From positions 1 through 11,321 of the forward strand of contig JASLFR010000066.1 of the NCBI GenBank assembly GCA_030150565.1: a DNA stretch of 11,321 nt, in the 5' to 3' direction. Positions 1-6,260 of the stretch are shown here, one piece after another. The position numbers were made by a program, and so were the translations under genes. The notes beneath the pieces are model-generated. The model saw nothing but the letters and a program-made list of their open reading frames with translations. It was not told where the DNA came from and ran no database searches. Each line of letters begins with the position of its first letter. Within the stretch, counting starts at the first letter, position 1. Source of the stretch: Cardiobacteriales bacterium. Its GTDB lineage: Bacteria; Pseudomonadota; Gammaproteobacteria; Cardiobacteriales; Wohlfahrtiimonadaceae.

Positions 1-152
1 TTTCGGAATTGCAGCAATTTTCCGATCTCATTACAGAAGATGTCTTTGAGTATCTTACGCTTGAAGGCTCTGTGGCCTCTCGGGATCATTACGGGGGGAC
101 AGCACCTAAGCAGGTCTTAGCAGCGATTGAGCGAGCAAAAAAAGCGATTTAA
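1..152 (+). CDS. argH: Argininosuccinate lyase, C-terminal end (partial)
   Basis: Only the last 49 residues and the stop codon (150-152) are in the window; the first complete codon begins at base 3. The tail reads LTLEGSVASRDHYGGTAPKQ, the very conserved C-terminal signature of proteobacterial argininosuccinate lyases, followed by the usual AIERAKKAI-type helix. The enzyme is cytoplasmic and splits argininosuccinate into arginine and fumarate, the last step of arginine synthesis. The catalytic residues lie upstream and cannot be checked. A hairpin with a T-run follows about 50 bases after the stop, so this gene probably does not share its main transcript with the mltD-like gene. Confidence 0.9.
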   Translation, partial: SELQQFSDLITEDVFEYLTLEGSVASRDHYGGTAPKQVLAAIERAKKAI

Positions 153-163
153 GATCGAAGCAG

Positions 164-182
164 TAATCGTTTGTTACGATTA
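164..182. repeat. Perfect 7-bp inverted repeat between argH and the mltD-like gene
   Basis: TAATCGT (164-170) and ACGATTA (176-182) are perfect inverted copies separated by TTGTT. The right arm is followed by A rather than T, so this is not a plus-strand intrinsic terminator. It could be an operator half-site pair or an mRNA 3' hairpin ahead of the terminator at 194-225. No regulator is identifiable. Confidence 0.4.
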
Positions 183-193
183 AAAAGATGATG

Positions 194-225
194 GAAAAGG
201 CGTGCTCTTCTGAGGACGCTTTTTC
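194..225 (+). terminator. Probable rho-independent terminator of argH
   Basis: The stem GCGT (200-203) pairs with ACGC (216-219). After a G/G mismatch, CTC (205-207) pairs with GAG (212-214) around a TTCT loop. A run of five T follows at 220-224, with a run of A on the other side at 195-198 that can lengthen the stem. The mismatch makes it moderate rather than strong. Confidence 0.6.
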
Positions 226-257
226 GCCATTTTTATTCCCCAATTTTAAACTGAATG

Positions 258-262
258 AGGAG
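258..262 (+). promoter_or_regulatory. Ribosome binding site deciding the mltD-like start
   Basis: AGGAG lies only 2 bases before the ATG at 265 but 5 bases before the adjacent ATG at 268. A 2-base spacer is too short for efficient initiation, so the second ATG is preferred. The protein differs by a single methionine. Confidence 0.6.
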
Positions 263-267
263 ATATG

Positions 268-1431
268 ATGAATTACTTAAAACGGGCAGAGCGTTGGCTT
301 CTCTTAACGCTAGTTGCCTTAATTGTTGCAAGTTGCGCCTCTCAGCAACCCCCCCCACACTCAGCCAATTTTGTTGAGCCCCGTTCGATGGAGCCGATGA
401 TCAATTTCTGGGAGAAGGTTTATAGTCAGTGGGATGAGGAGACGGTCGTTTTTCATGATGATCGCTACATGGATGTGATCTATCTTGAAGCGCATCTCTC
501 AACGGATCAGCAGAAAGAGCGGCAAGCGTTGCGGGATTATCTCCTAATTGAGCTTGATGATCTTGAGCGAAAATTGGTGACAGGGGAGAAGTTAACCGTT
601 GAGCAGAAGCGTTATGCAGAGCAGTTGCGTAAATCGGGAGGAGCAGCTGCGTTGGTTGGAATTTCAGATCGTCTACGCTCCCAAAGAGGATTGAAGAATC
701 GTTTTAAGCGGGGATTAGAGAGTAGCTACACCTATCTTCATTACTTTAGAGGCTCCTTTAAAGAGCGGGGATTGCCTGAAGAGATCGCCTATCTTCCCCA
801 TGTGGAATCCTCTTTTGTGAATCATGCGGTCTCTAAAGTGGGAGCATCGGGGATGTGGCAATTTATGCGCAGTACTGCAAATAGCTTCCTACCGATGGAG
901 AATGGCGCTTTTGATGGTCGTTTAGATCCATATCTCGCATCACGAGGAGCGGCGCTCTATCTTGAGGAGGCGTACCGCTTAACAGGATCGTGGCCCCTTG
1001 CGATTACCGCTTACAATCATGGTGCTGGGGGGATGATGCGAGCAAAACGGATCTATGGTGATGATATTGGAACGATTGTTTGGCGTTACGATGGTCCCCG
1101 TTTTGGCTTCGCTTCCCGTAACTTCTACGCTGAGTTTTTAGCTGCCCGTAGAATTGCTAATCAGCCCAACCGTTACTTTAAGAATCTAAAATTTGGCGTG
1201 CGCCCCAACATCGAGGGGATCGAACTGCGTGCTCCTTTAACGCTTACAGAGTTGAGTGAGAAGAGTGGCATTAGCCGTTATGAGTTAATTAAGCTCAATC
1301 CTGCGTGGTTAAACCGTATTCATAATGATAGTGCAATGATTCCTGCAAATGTGCCAACATGGCTTCCTAAGGGGAGTACAAAGCGGATTAAAGATAAACA
1401 TTTCTTCCGCATTCCCCACCATCAACCATAA
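268..1431 (+). CDS. mltD: MltD-like membrane-bound lytic murein transglycosylase (lipoprotein)
   Basis: Family GH23 (SLT domain) enzymes cleave the MurNAc-GlcNAc bond of peptidoglycan without water, leaving 1,6-anhydroMurNAc ends; they act in the periplasm during wall remodelling. Residue numbers count from the ATG at 265. A lipoprotein signal peptide is clear: basic start, hydrophobic run, lipobox VASC with the lipidated Cys at 24; Ala follows, so Lol sorting to the outer membrane is expected. The SLT domain spans about 165-300, with the catalytic Glu at 181 in the HVESSF motif, GASGMWQFM next, and AYNHGAGG at 249-256. The last 60 or so residues resemble the degenerate LysM-like tail of MltD relatives, but I see no clear LysM repeats, so it is shorter than enterobacterial MltD. 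ATG codons at 265 and 268 both fit; 268 has the better RBS spacing. A run of eight C (349-356) lies just after the lipobox. First gene of a cluster with tal (23-base gap). The mltD name is by similarity of layout, not proven orthology. Confidence 0.9.
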   Translation: MNYLKRAERWLLLTLVALIVASCASQQPPPHSANFVEPRSMEPMINFWEKVYSQWDEETVVFHDDRYMDVIYLEAHLSTDQQKERQALRDYLLIELDDLERKLVTGEKLTVEQKRYAEQLRKSGGAAALVGISDRLRSQRGLKNRFKRGLESSYTYLHYFRGSFKERGLPEEIAYLPHVESSFVNHAVSKVGASGMWQFMRSTANSFLPMENGAFDGRLDPYLASRGAALYLEEAYRLTGSWPLAITAYNHGAGGMMRAKRIYGDDIGTIVWRYDGPRFGFASRNFYAEFLAARRIANQPNRYFKNLKFGVRPNIEGIELRAPLTLTELSEKSGISRYELIKLNPAWLNRIHNDSAMIPANVPTWLPKGSTKRIKDKHFFRIPHHQP

Positions 1432-1454
1432 AAAAGAGGATTTAGGAGAGAAGC

Positions 1455-2504
1455 ATGAAACAGAGCATCTGGTATGACAATATTGAGCGCACCCTTTTAG
1501 GGGAGAGTGGCCCCCTTGCAACGATGATTCGGGAGGAGAACCTGCGAGGCGTCACCTCTAATCCTTCAATCTATCAAAAGGCGATTGAGGGGAGTGCTGA
1601 TTATGATGCCGATATTGTTGCGTTAAAGGGTGAAGGCTTGAGTGCACGGGAGATCTTCTACCGCTTGGCAGTGGCGGATATTCAGGAGGCGTGCGATCTC
1701 TTTAAAGGTGTGTATGAAGAGAGTGGGGGGCGGGATGGATTTGTCTCTCTTGAGATCTCCCCCGATCTTGCAGATGATGTTGAGGGGAGCGTTGCGGAAG
1801 GGTTAGCGCTCTGGCGCTCTATCAATCGCCCTAATGCGATGATCAAAGTCCCTGCAACGGCAGCGGGAATCTTAGTGATTGAGAGCTTAATCAGCGCTGG
1901 GGTGAATGTTAACGCCACCTTGATCTTCTCTTTAGCGCAATATTTATCGGTTGCTCAGGCGTATCTTTTAGGGTTGAAGAGTCGGATTGCAAAAGGGGAG
2001 CCTGTCGCTCAAATTGCATCGGTAGCAAGTTTTTTCATCTCTCGTATCGATAGCGCTGTTGATCCTCTTTTAGAGATCTCTGCGCCCCACCTTTTAGGGA
2101 GAGTTGCGATTGCAAATGCAAAGCAGGCGTATCGAGCCTTTGAGGAGCTCTTTAATGGGGAAGGTTTTGCACAGTTACGAAAGAAGGGGGCTCAGAAGCA
2201 GCGTCTTCTTTGGGCATCAACAGGTGTGAAGAATCCCAAATATGGGGAGCGCTACTACCTCGATGCGCTCTACGGGGCTGAGAGTGTCAATACTCTTCCT
2301 CCAGCAACGTATGAGCTCTATCGAAAGAGTCCGCCGAAAGAGGAGCGCTTAACGCAGGAGATTGATGAGGCGATAACGGCTCTTGAAACGTTAGATTCGT
2401 TAGGAATCGATCTTTGTAAAATTACTCGCTCTCTTGAAGAGGGGGGAGTACGGCAATTTGAAGAGGCTTTTGGCGCATTATTGGCGGTAATTGAGCGCAA
2501 ATAG
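1455..2504 (+). CDS. tal: Transaldolase (mycobacterial/cyanobacterial type)
   Basis: Cytoplasmic enzyme of the non-oxidative pentose phosphate pathway. It moves a dihydroxyacetone unit from sedoheptulose 7-phosphate to glyceraldehyde 3-phosphate, giving fructose 6-phosphate and erythrose 4-phosphate. The TIM barrel shows SIWYDNI at the start (Asp 8), GVTSNPSIY near 32-40, and the Schiff-base lysine at 131 in MIKVPAT. Further motifs are NATLIFSLAQY, SFFISRID, WASTGVKNPKY and YGAESVNTLPP. At 349 residues, and with this wording, it belongs to the longer subfamily known from mycobacteria and cyanobacteria rather than the roughly 317-residue TalA/TalB type of enterics. There is no phosphoglucose isomerase domain fused to it. 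The start has AGGAG (1444-1448) six bases upstream. It sits between the mltD-like gene and tyrA with 23-base gaps on each side, so co-transcription is likely. Confidence 0.94.
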   Translation: MKQSIWYDNIERTLLGESGPLATMIREENLRGVTSNPSIYQKAIEGSADYDADIVALKGEGLSAREIFYRLAVADIQEACDLFKGVYEESGGRDGFVSLEISPDLADDVEGSVAEGLALWRSINRPNAMIKVPATAAGILVIESLISAGVNVNATLIFSLAQYLSVAQAYLLGLKSRIAKGEPVAQIASVASFFISRIDSAVDPLLEISAPHLLGRVAIANAKQAYRAFEELFNGEGFAQLRKKGAQKQRLLWASTGVKNPKYGERYYLDALYGAESVNTLPPATYELYRKSPPKEERLTQEIDEAITALETLDSLGIDLCKITRSLEEGGVRQFEEAFGALLAVIERK

Positions 2505-2527
2505 AATTAAATAGGATCAGATAGAGT

Positions 2528-3448
2528 ATGAAGATTGAGTTATCAAAACCTTTTTTTGTAGAGAAGTTAGCGATTATGGGGATCGGCCTGATTGGTGGGT
2601 CGCTTGCGCGCGCCTTGCGGGAAGCGGGGGCTGTGGGGGAGGTGATCGCTTACGATAAGAGTGAAGAGGCGTTAGAGAAGGCGTTAGCGCTTGGCGTAGC
2701 CGATCGCATCGAGACAGAAGCAACAAAAGCAGCAGAAGAGGCGGATATCATCATCCTTGCAACGCCCATTACCGTAATGGCAGAGATTATGGCGGAGATT
2801 CTCCCCATCATTAAAGAGGATGCGGTAATTAGTGATGTCGGCTCGACTAAGGGCTCTGTCATTCGGGAAGTTGAGCGGGTAGTGGGGCGTCTTCCTGCCC
2901 GTTTTGTCCCCGCTCACCCTATTGCAGGGACTGAGAAGCATGGGGTAGAGAACTCATTTGCCACCCTCTTTTATGATCGCCGTACCCTCATCATTCCCCA
3001 TATTGGAAATAATCATGAAGCAGTGACCCGTATTCATAATATGTGGCAAGCGGCAGGCTCTATTACGGAAGAGATGGGGGTAAAGCATCACGATCAGGTC
3101 TTAGCGGCCACCTCCCATATTCCCCATCTACTTGCTTACAGCACCGTCGATACTTTAGCGAATCTTGATGATCGAGCAGAGATCTTCCGTTTTGCAGCGG
3201 GGGGCTTTCGCGATTTTACCCGTATCTCCGCTTCTGATCCCAATCTTTGGGCGGATATCTGTCTGCAGAATCGTGAATCGATTCTACAGGTGTTAGTCGC
3301 CTACCAAAATAAGCTCGATCTTCTTAAAGGGGCGCTTGAAGAGGAGGATCGTGATACGTTGTATGAAGTCTTTTCACGGGCGAAGCATGCGCGGGATAAC
3401 TTCTACGTTGAGCCGACGCCACGCCCCTCACTCCCTGAGGATTCTTAG
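2528..3448 (+). CDS. tyrA: Prephenate dehydrogenase, monofunctional
   Basis: Catalyses oxidative decarboxylation of prephenate to 4-hydroxyphenylpyruvate, the committed step to tyrosine, in the cytoplasm. The N-terminal Rossmann fold carries GIGLIGGS (18-25) for the dinucleotide, ending with an acidic residue in AYDKS that suggests preference for NAD over NADP. DVGSTKGSV and AHPIAGTEKHGVENS are family signatures. The catalytic His is most likely 197 in TSHIPH. The C-terminal half is the helical dimerisation domain. There is no chorismate mutase domain and no ACT domain, so it is the short TyrA type (306 residues). A cyclohexadienyl dehydrogenase acting on arogenate as well cannot be ruled out. 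The RBS is weak (AGGA at 2513-2516, 11 bases upstream), but a later start would break the Rossmann fold. The stop codon abuts the ATG of the next gene, indicating one operon. Confidence 0.94.
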   Translation: MKIELSKPFFVEKLAIMGIGLIGGSLARALREAGAVGEVIAYDKSEEALEKALALGVADRIETEATKAAEEADIIILATPITVMAEIMAEILPIIKEDAVISDVGSTKGSVIREVERVVGRLPARFVPAHPIAGTEKHGVENSFATLFYDRRTLIIPHIGNNHEAVTRIHNMWQAAGSITEEMGVKHHDQVLAATSHIPHLLAYSTVDTLANLDDRAEIFRFAAGGFRDFTRISASDPNLWADICLQNRESILQVLVAYQNKLDLLKGALEEEDRDTLYEVFSRAKHARDNFYVEPTPRPSLPEDS

Positions 3449-4414
3449 ATGCTATTAGCAACGTTTCTTGAGCAGTTAACCCGCTCGCTCCCCCTCTTTA
3501 TTCTCATCGTTCTTGGGTATTGCTTGATTCGGCTCTTTAAGTGGCCTGAGCGGATGAGTGGGGATTTAACTCGATTACTCTTTCGAATAGCGATTCCTGT
3601 GATGCTCTTTCGTATCATGGCGCAATTTTATACACGCCCCCCTGTAGATGTGAAGCTGCTCTTAGCGTACTTTGGGGGGAGTATTATCGTCTTTTTAATT
3701 GCGCGTATTCCCCTTGCAAAGATATTGCGCCTAAATGGGGTTGAGGGATCGATCTTCGGATTGGGGGGAATTTTCGCCAACGTTGTTCTTCTTGGGCTTC
3801 CCCTAACGACTCTTCTTTTAGGGGAGGAGGCGGTTCCTGCGGCGGCTTTAGTGATCGCTTTCAATGCGCTTATTTTGTGGAGTCTTGTGACGATCTCCGT
3901 TGAGTGGACGCTGCATGGATCACTCTCTTTTAATGGTATGAAGAAGACGGCGATTTCGGTGGTGAAAAATCCAATTGTGATCGGTGTCTTTTCAGGGCTC
4001 TTTGTTAGCCTCTTCAAAACGCCACTCCCCCCATTAATTGATGAGCCAGCAAAGATGGTAGCGCAGATGACGGCTCCTCTTTCCCTTATCGTATTGGGGA
4101 TGGGGCTCGCTCAATATCGAGTAGCAGATAATATTGGAATCAGTCTAGGTATGACGCTAATTAAGCTCTTTATGCACCCTCTGATTGTGCTTCTGCTTGC
4201 GCTACTGCTCAATATTCCGCTCATTGAGACAAAGGCGATTGTGCTTCTCTCTTCAATGGCGATTGGAATCAATGTCTACTTAATGGCGAATCAATTCCAA
4301 GCGCTGCAGGGAGCCGTTGCCTCGAGCCTTGTTATCTCAACACTCTTCTCAGCATTAACGACACCGCTACTCTTAGCGATTGTTGAGCCCCTCTTTCATC
4401 TATTAGGACGTTAG
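3449..4414 (+). CDS. AEC-family transporter (auxin efflux carrier / malonate permease-like)
   Basis: An inner-membrane permease of 321 residues, the usual length for bacterial AEC proteins, which carry small organic acids or related anions. About ten hydrophobic segments can be traced along the whole length. Typical family wording includes ILIVLGYCL near the start, an IAIPVMLFR segment, GIFANVVLLGLPL around 105-117, and a C-terminal MAIGINVYLMANQF helix followed by a last membrane span. The substrate cannot be told from sequence; neighbours tal and tyrA do not fix it. It starts directly after the tyrA stop with GAGG (3437-3440) as RBS inside the tyrA end, so translation is likely coupled. It is the last gene before the terminator at 4444-4470. 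Confidence 0.88.
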   Translation: MLLATFLEQLTRSLPLFILIVLGYCLIRLFKWPERMSGDLTRLLFRIAIPVMLFRIMAQFYTRPPVDVKLLLAYFGGSIIVFLIARIPLAKILRLNGVEGSIFGLGGIFANVVLLGLPLTTLLLGEEAVPAAALVIAFNALILWSLVTISVEWTLHGSLSFNGMKKTAISVVKNPIVIGVFSGLFVSLFKTPLPPLIDEPAKMVAQMTAPLSLIVLGMGLAQYRVADNIGISLGMTLIKLFMHPLIVLLLALLLNIPLIETKAIVLLSSMAIGINVYLMANQFQALQGAVASSLVISTLFSALTTPLLLAIVEPLFHLLGR

Positions 4415-4443
4415 CTGTTAAGAGAGATAGAGAAGAAAAACAG

Positions 4444-4470
4444 AACCCTCCATTTTTTGGAGGGTTTTTT
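4444..4470. terminator. Rho-independent terminator between convergent genes
   Basis: AACCCTCC (4444-4451) and GGAGGGTT (4459-4466) form a perfect stem around an ATTTTTT loop, with T continuing to 4470. It ends the mltD-like/tal/tyrA/AEC cluster. On the other strand the hairpin is followed by a T-rich stretch (complement of gaagaaaaacag), so it can also stop transcription of the MFS gene arriving from the right. Confidence 0.9.
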
Positions 4471-4488
4471 ACGCTCTTTTGGTGAGGA

Positions 4489-5970
4489 TTAGAAATTACG
4501 CCATGTTAAGCCATCCGTAGGGTCGAGAGGCTCTTCGATGATCCGCTCTTCATCCTTAAAGCGGTGGATAAATTGGCGCGCACTCATCGATTCATCTAAA
4601 GGAACGAGCGCATATTTCTCAATCTTCGTCTTATTCTTCTCAAGACGCTGCTCCTCAAACTCATCACGAAGCGCCTCTTTAATCTCTTCCGCCTCTTCGT
4701 GTGCCATCACCTCTAGGGCAGTCGCCTCATCAATACGGGGGTCAAGCGTTGCAGCGATTGGTGATGTTACCTCTGGCATCATAACGTGAGGAGAAGCCTC
4801 TTCTGGCGCAGTGGCAAGACGTTGAGTCGTCTTAAAGAGATTGAGCGCAATAATCGCAACCCCCCCAATTAGTGGGAAGAGGTAGACGGAGGAAGCGCCA
4901 AGTTCATCACTAAATTGCTCTGAGAAGTAGGCTGAGATCATCGGCCCAAGAGCTGATCCTAAGCCAAAAACTACAAGGAGAATCGCACTTAAAGAGACCC
5001 TCTGCTCCTCTTCAATATTGTCATTCGCAATCGCAACGGTGAGAGGGTAGATCGTAAATTGTAATCCCGTCGCCACAATACTAAAGAAGAGGACAGGCTG
5101 CAGAAGTGTTGGAGCACTGATGTAACTTGCAAAGAGCAGAATAACCGCTGCGATGAAGAGAATCGTTAAGAGCGAGATCAATTTTAAACGGTTAAAGCGA
5201 TCAGAGAGCCATGCAAGCGGCCACTGTGCAAAGAGCGCCGCACCAATGCTGATCGCCATAAAGAGCCCCGTGTAATAGGTACTCATCCCTAAGCGATTAG
5301 CAAAGAGGGGGGCAAGCGCATAGAAGGTGCCCGATAACATTCCCCCAAGAAGAGTGATGGTTAAGATTTGGGGCAGTTTTCTTAAGAAATAACCGATCGC
5401 AAGGGGCGCAGATTTTAGGGGAGTGGGGTGAATGGTGCGGGTAACGGCTAACGGCACAAGACAGAGAGAGAAGCAGATCGCTACAATCATCAAAATCTCA
5501 TGGTTGATATCGGTATAGAACATAAAGGTGAGCTGACCAATCACCATCCCCCCGTAGGTAGCAGCCATGTAGAGCCCGAAGACTAAACCACGCTGATGGG
5601 GTTCAGCCTGCTCATTAAGCCAGCTCTCAAGCACCATATATTGGCACATCATCACAAGCCCGATAATAAAGCGTCCAACAGCCCAAAAAGGGATCCACTC
5701 AATTAAGCCCATCATAAGAGCAATAGCAGCGGTAATGCCAGAGGCGGCCACATAGCTACGAATATGTCCCACTCGTGCAATCAGATGGTGCCCAAGTTTC
5801 GCCCCGAGCACCATGCCGATGTAGTAGGCGGTAGTCATACTACTGACGACAGTATCGCTCGCCCCTTGAAGCGCTAATTTTAAGCTCAGATAGGTTGTGA
5901 GCAGGCCTGATCCTGTCAACATTAAGAGTGTCGCAATATAGAGCGATGAGAAGGTGGTGAGTGAACGCAT
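4489..5970 (-). CDS. MFS transporter, YcaD-like, with long acidic C-terminal tail
   Basis: A 12-span major facilitator superfamily protein of the inner membrane. Two copies of the MFS loop motif are visible in degenerate form: near residues 58-71 (GHHLIARVGHIRS, after span 2) and near 246-262 (WLSDRFNRLK, Asp 257, after span 8), as expected for the two six-helix halves. MVLESWLNE after span 4 and NRG/QRG-type wording match the YcaD/UMF-type subfamily, whose substrate is unknown. The membrane part ends near Lys 380. A tail of about 113 residues follows, rich in Glu, Asp and Ala with a helical charged stretch (HEEAEEIKEALRDEFEEQ), ending in TWRNF. Most relatives lack this, having about 380-400 residues in all. 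The start is supported by GAGGGATT on the minus strand just upstream. The gene is divergent from the Fur-controlled receptor gene, so an iron- or siderophore-related role is possible but unproven. Confidence 0.88.
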   Translation of the reverse strand: MRSLTTFSSLYIATLLMLTGSGLLTTYLSLKLALQGASDTVVSSMTTAYYIGMVLGAKLGHHLIARVGHIRSYVAASGITAAIALMMGLIEWIPFWAVGRFIIGLVMMCQYMVLESWLNEQAEPHQRGLVFGLYMAATYGGMVIGQLTFMFYTDINHEILMIVAICFSLCLVPLAVTRTIHPTPLKSAPLAIGYFLRKLPQILTITLLGGMLSGTFYALAPLFANRLGMSTYYTGLFMAISIGAALFAQWPLAWLSDRFNRLKLISLLTILFIAAVILLFASYISAPTLLQPVLFFSIVATGLQFTIYPLTVAIANDNIEEEQRVSLSAILLVVFGLGSALGPMISAYFSEQFSDELGASSVYLFPLIGGVAIIALNLFKTTQRLATAPEEASPHVMMPEVTSPIAATLDPRIDEATALEVMAHEEAEEIKEALRDEFEEQRLEKNKTKIEKYALVPLDESMSARQFIHRFKDEERIIEEPLDPTDGLTWRNF

Positions 5971-6123
5971 AGAGAATCCCTCAAATTGATGATATTTCGT
6001 CTAAAGAAGTGGAGAGAGGTGGAGTAGAAGAATCTACAGAGTACAAAATTTGCCCCTTTTCAACAAGAAAACCTCTTTTTAATATAAAAAATGACCTCTA
6101 TCAAATAGTTAAAATTTACAAAT

Positions 6124-6142
6124 AGAAATAATTATCATTTGA
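6124..6142. promoter_or_regulatory. Fur-box-like site 1, upstream of the -35
   Basis: Aligned on the shared ATCATT core, 11 of 19 positions match the classical Fur consensus GATAATGATAATCATTATC by my hand count. It ends one base before the -35 hexamer. It is weaker than site 2, but its position next to the promoter of an iron receptor operon supports it. Confidence 0.55.
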
Positions 6143-6143
6143 A

Positions 6144-6172
6144 TTGACATCTCAACACTAAATGCTAATAAT
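6144..6172 (+). promoter_or_regulatory. Sigma-70 promoter of the receptor-tonB-exbB-exbD operon
   Basis: A perfect -35 TTGACA (6144-6149), a 17-base spacer and an AATAAT -10 (6167-6172; five of six match TATAAT). Transcription should begin near 6179, giving a leader of about 80 bases before the receptor ATG. The -10 lies inside Fur-box site 2 and the -35 abuts site 1, so Fur binding would block RNA polymerase. Confidence 0.8.
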
Positions 6173-6182
6173 TCTCATTACT
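6164..6182. promoter_or_regulatory. Fur-box-like site 2, over the -10
   Basis: GCTAATAATTCTCATTACT matches the 19-base Fur consensus at 13 positions by hand count, including TAAT on the left and TCATTA on the right. It covers the -10 hexamer and the likely transcription start, the classic placement for repression by iron-loaded Fur. Confidence 0.7.
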
Positions 6183-6216
6183 GTTTAGGAGTTCTCTTCA
6201 TCTGTAGACTCTAAAC
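6183..6216 (+). other. Leader stem-loop in the receptor mRNA
   Basis: GTTTAG plus AGT (6183-6188, 6190-6192, one bulged G between) can pair with ACTCTAAAC (6208-6216), giving nine base pairs around a 15-base loop. It starts a few bases after the predicted transcription start. No T-run follows, so it is not a terminator. It may protect the 5' end of the mRNA or be chance pairing. Confidence 0.4.
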
Positions 6217-6260
6217 ATCTCGGTTAAATCGTTTATTTAGATAGATAGGATTGATTAGAT

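Larger units (their letters stand above)
5971..6260. other. Divergent intergenic region between the MFS gene and the receptor gene
   Basis: These 290 bases are AT-rich compared with the flanking genes and code for nothing I can support. The right half holds a clear plus-strand promoter, two Fur-box-like sites and a leader stem-loop, listed separately. The left half must hold the MFS gene promoter. On the minus strand TATATT-like and TTGAAA-like hexamers occur, but none pair at proper spacing, so no promoter is called there. Confidence 0.7.

Noticed and set aside
3628..4017. A 129-residue open frame on the minus strand inside the AEC gene
   Set aside because: It is antisense to a clear membrane protein gene, has low-complexity Lys/Thr/Pro composition and no recognisable domain or start signal.
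6045..6120. A possible minus-strand promoter for the MFS gene (TATATT near 6080, TTGAAA near 6060)
   Set aside because: No -35/-10 pair with 16-18 base spacing could be found, so it is described only as part of the intergenic region.
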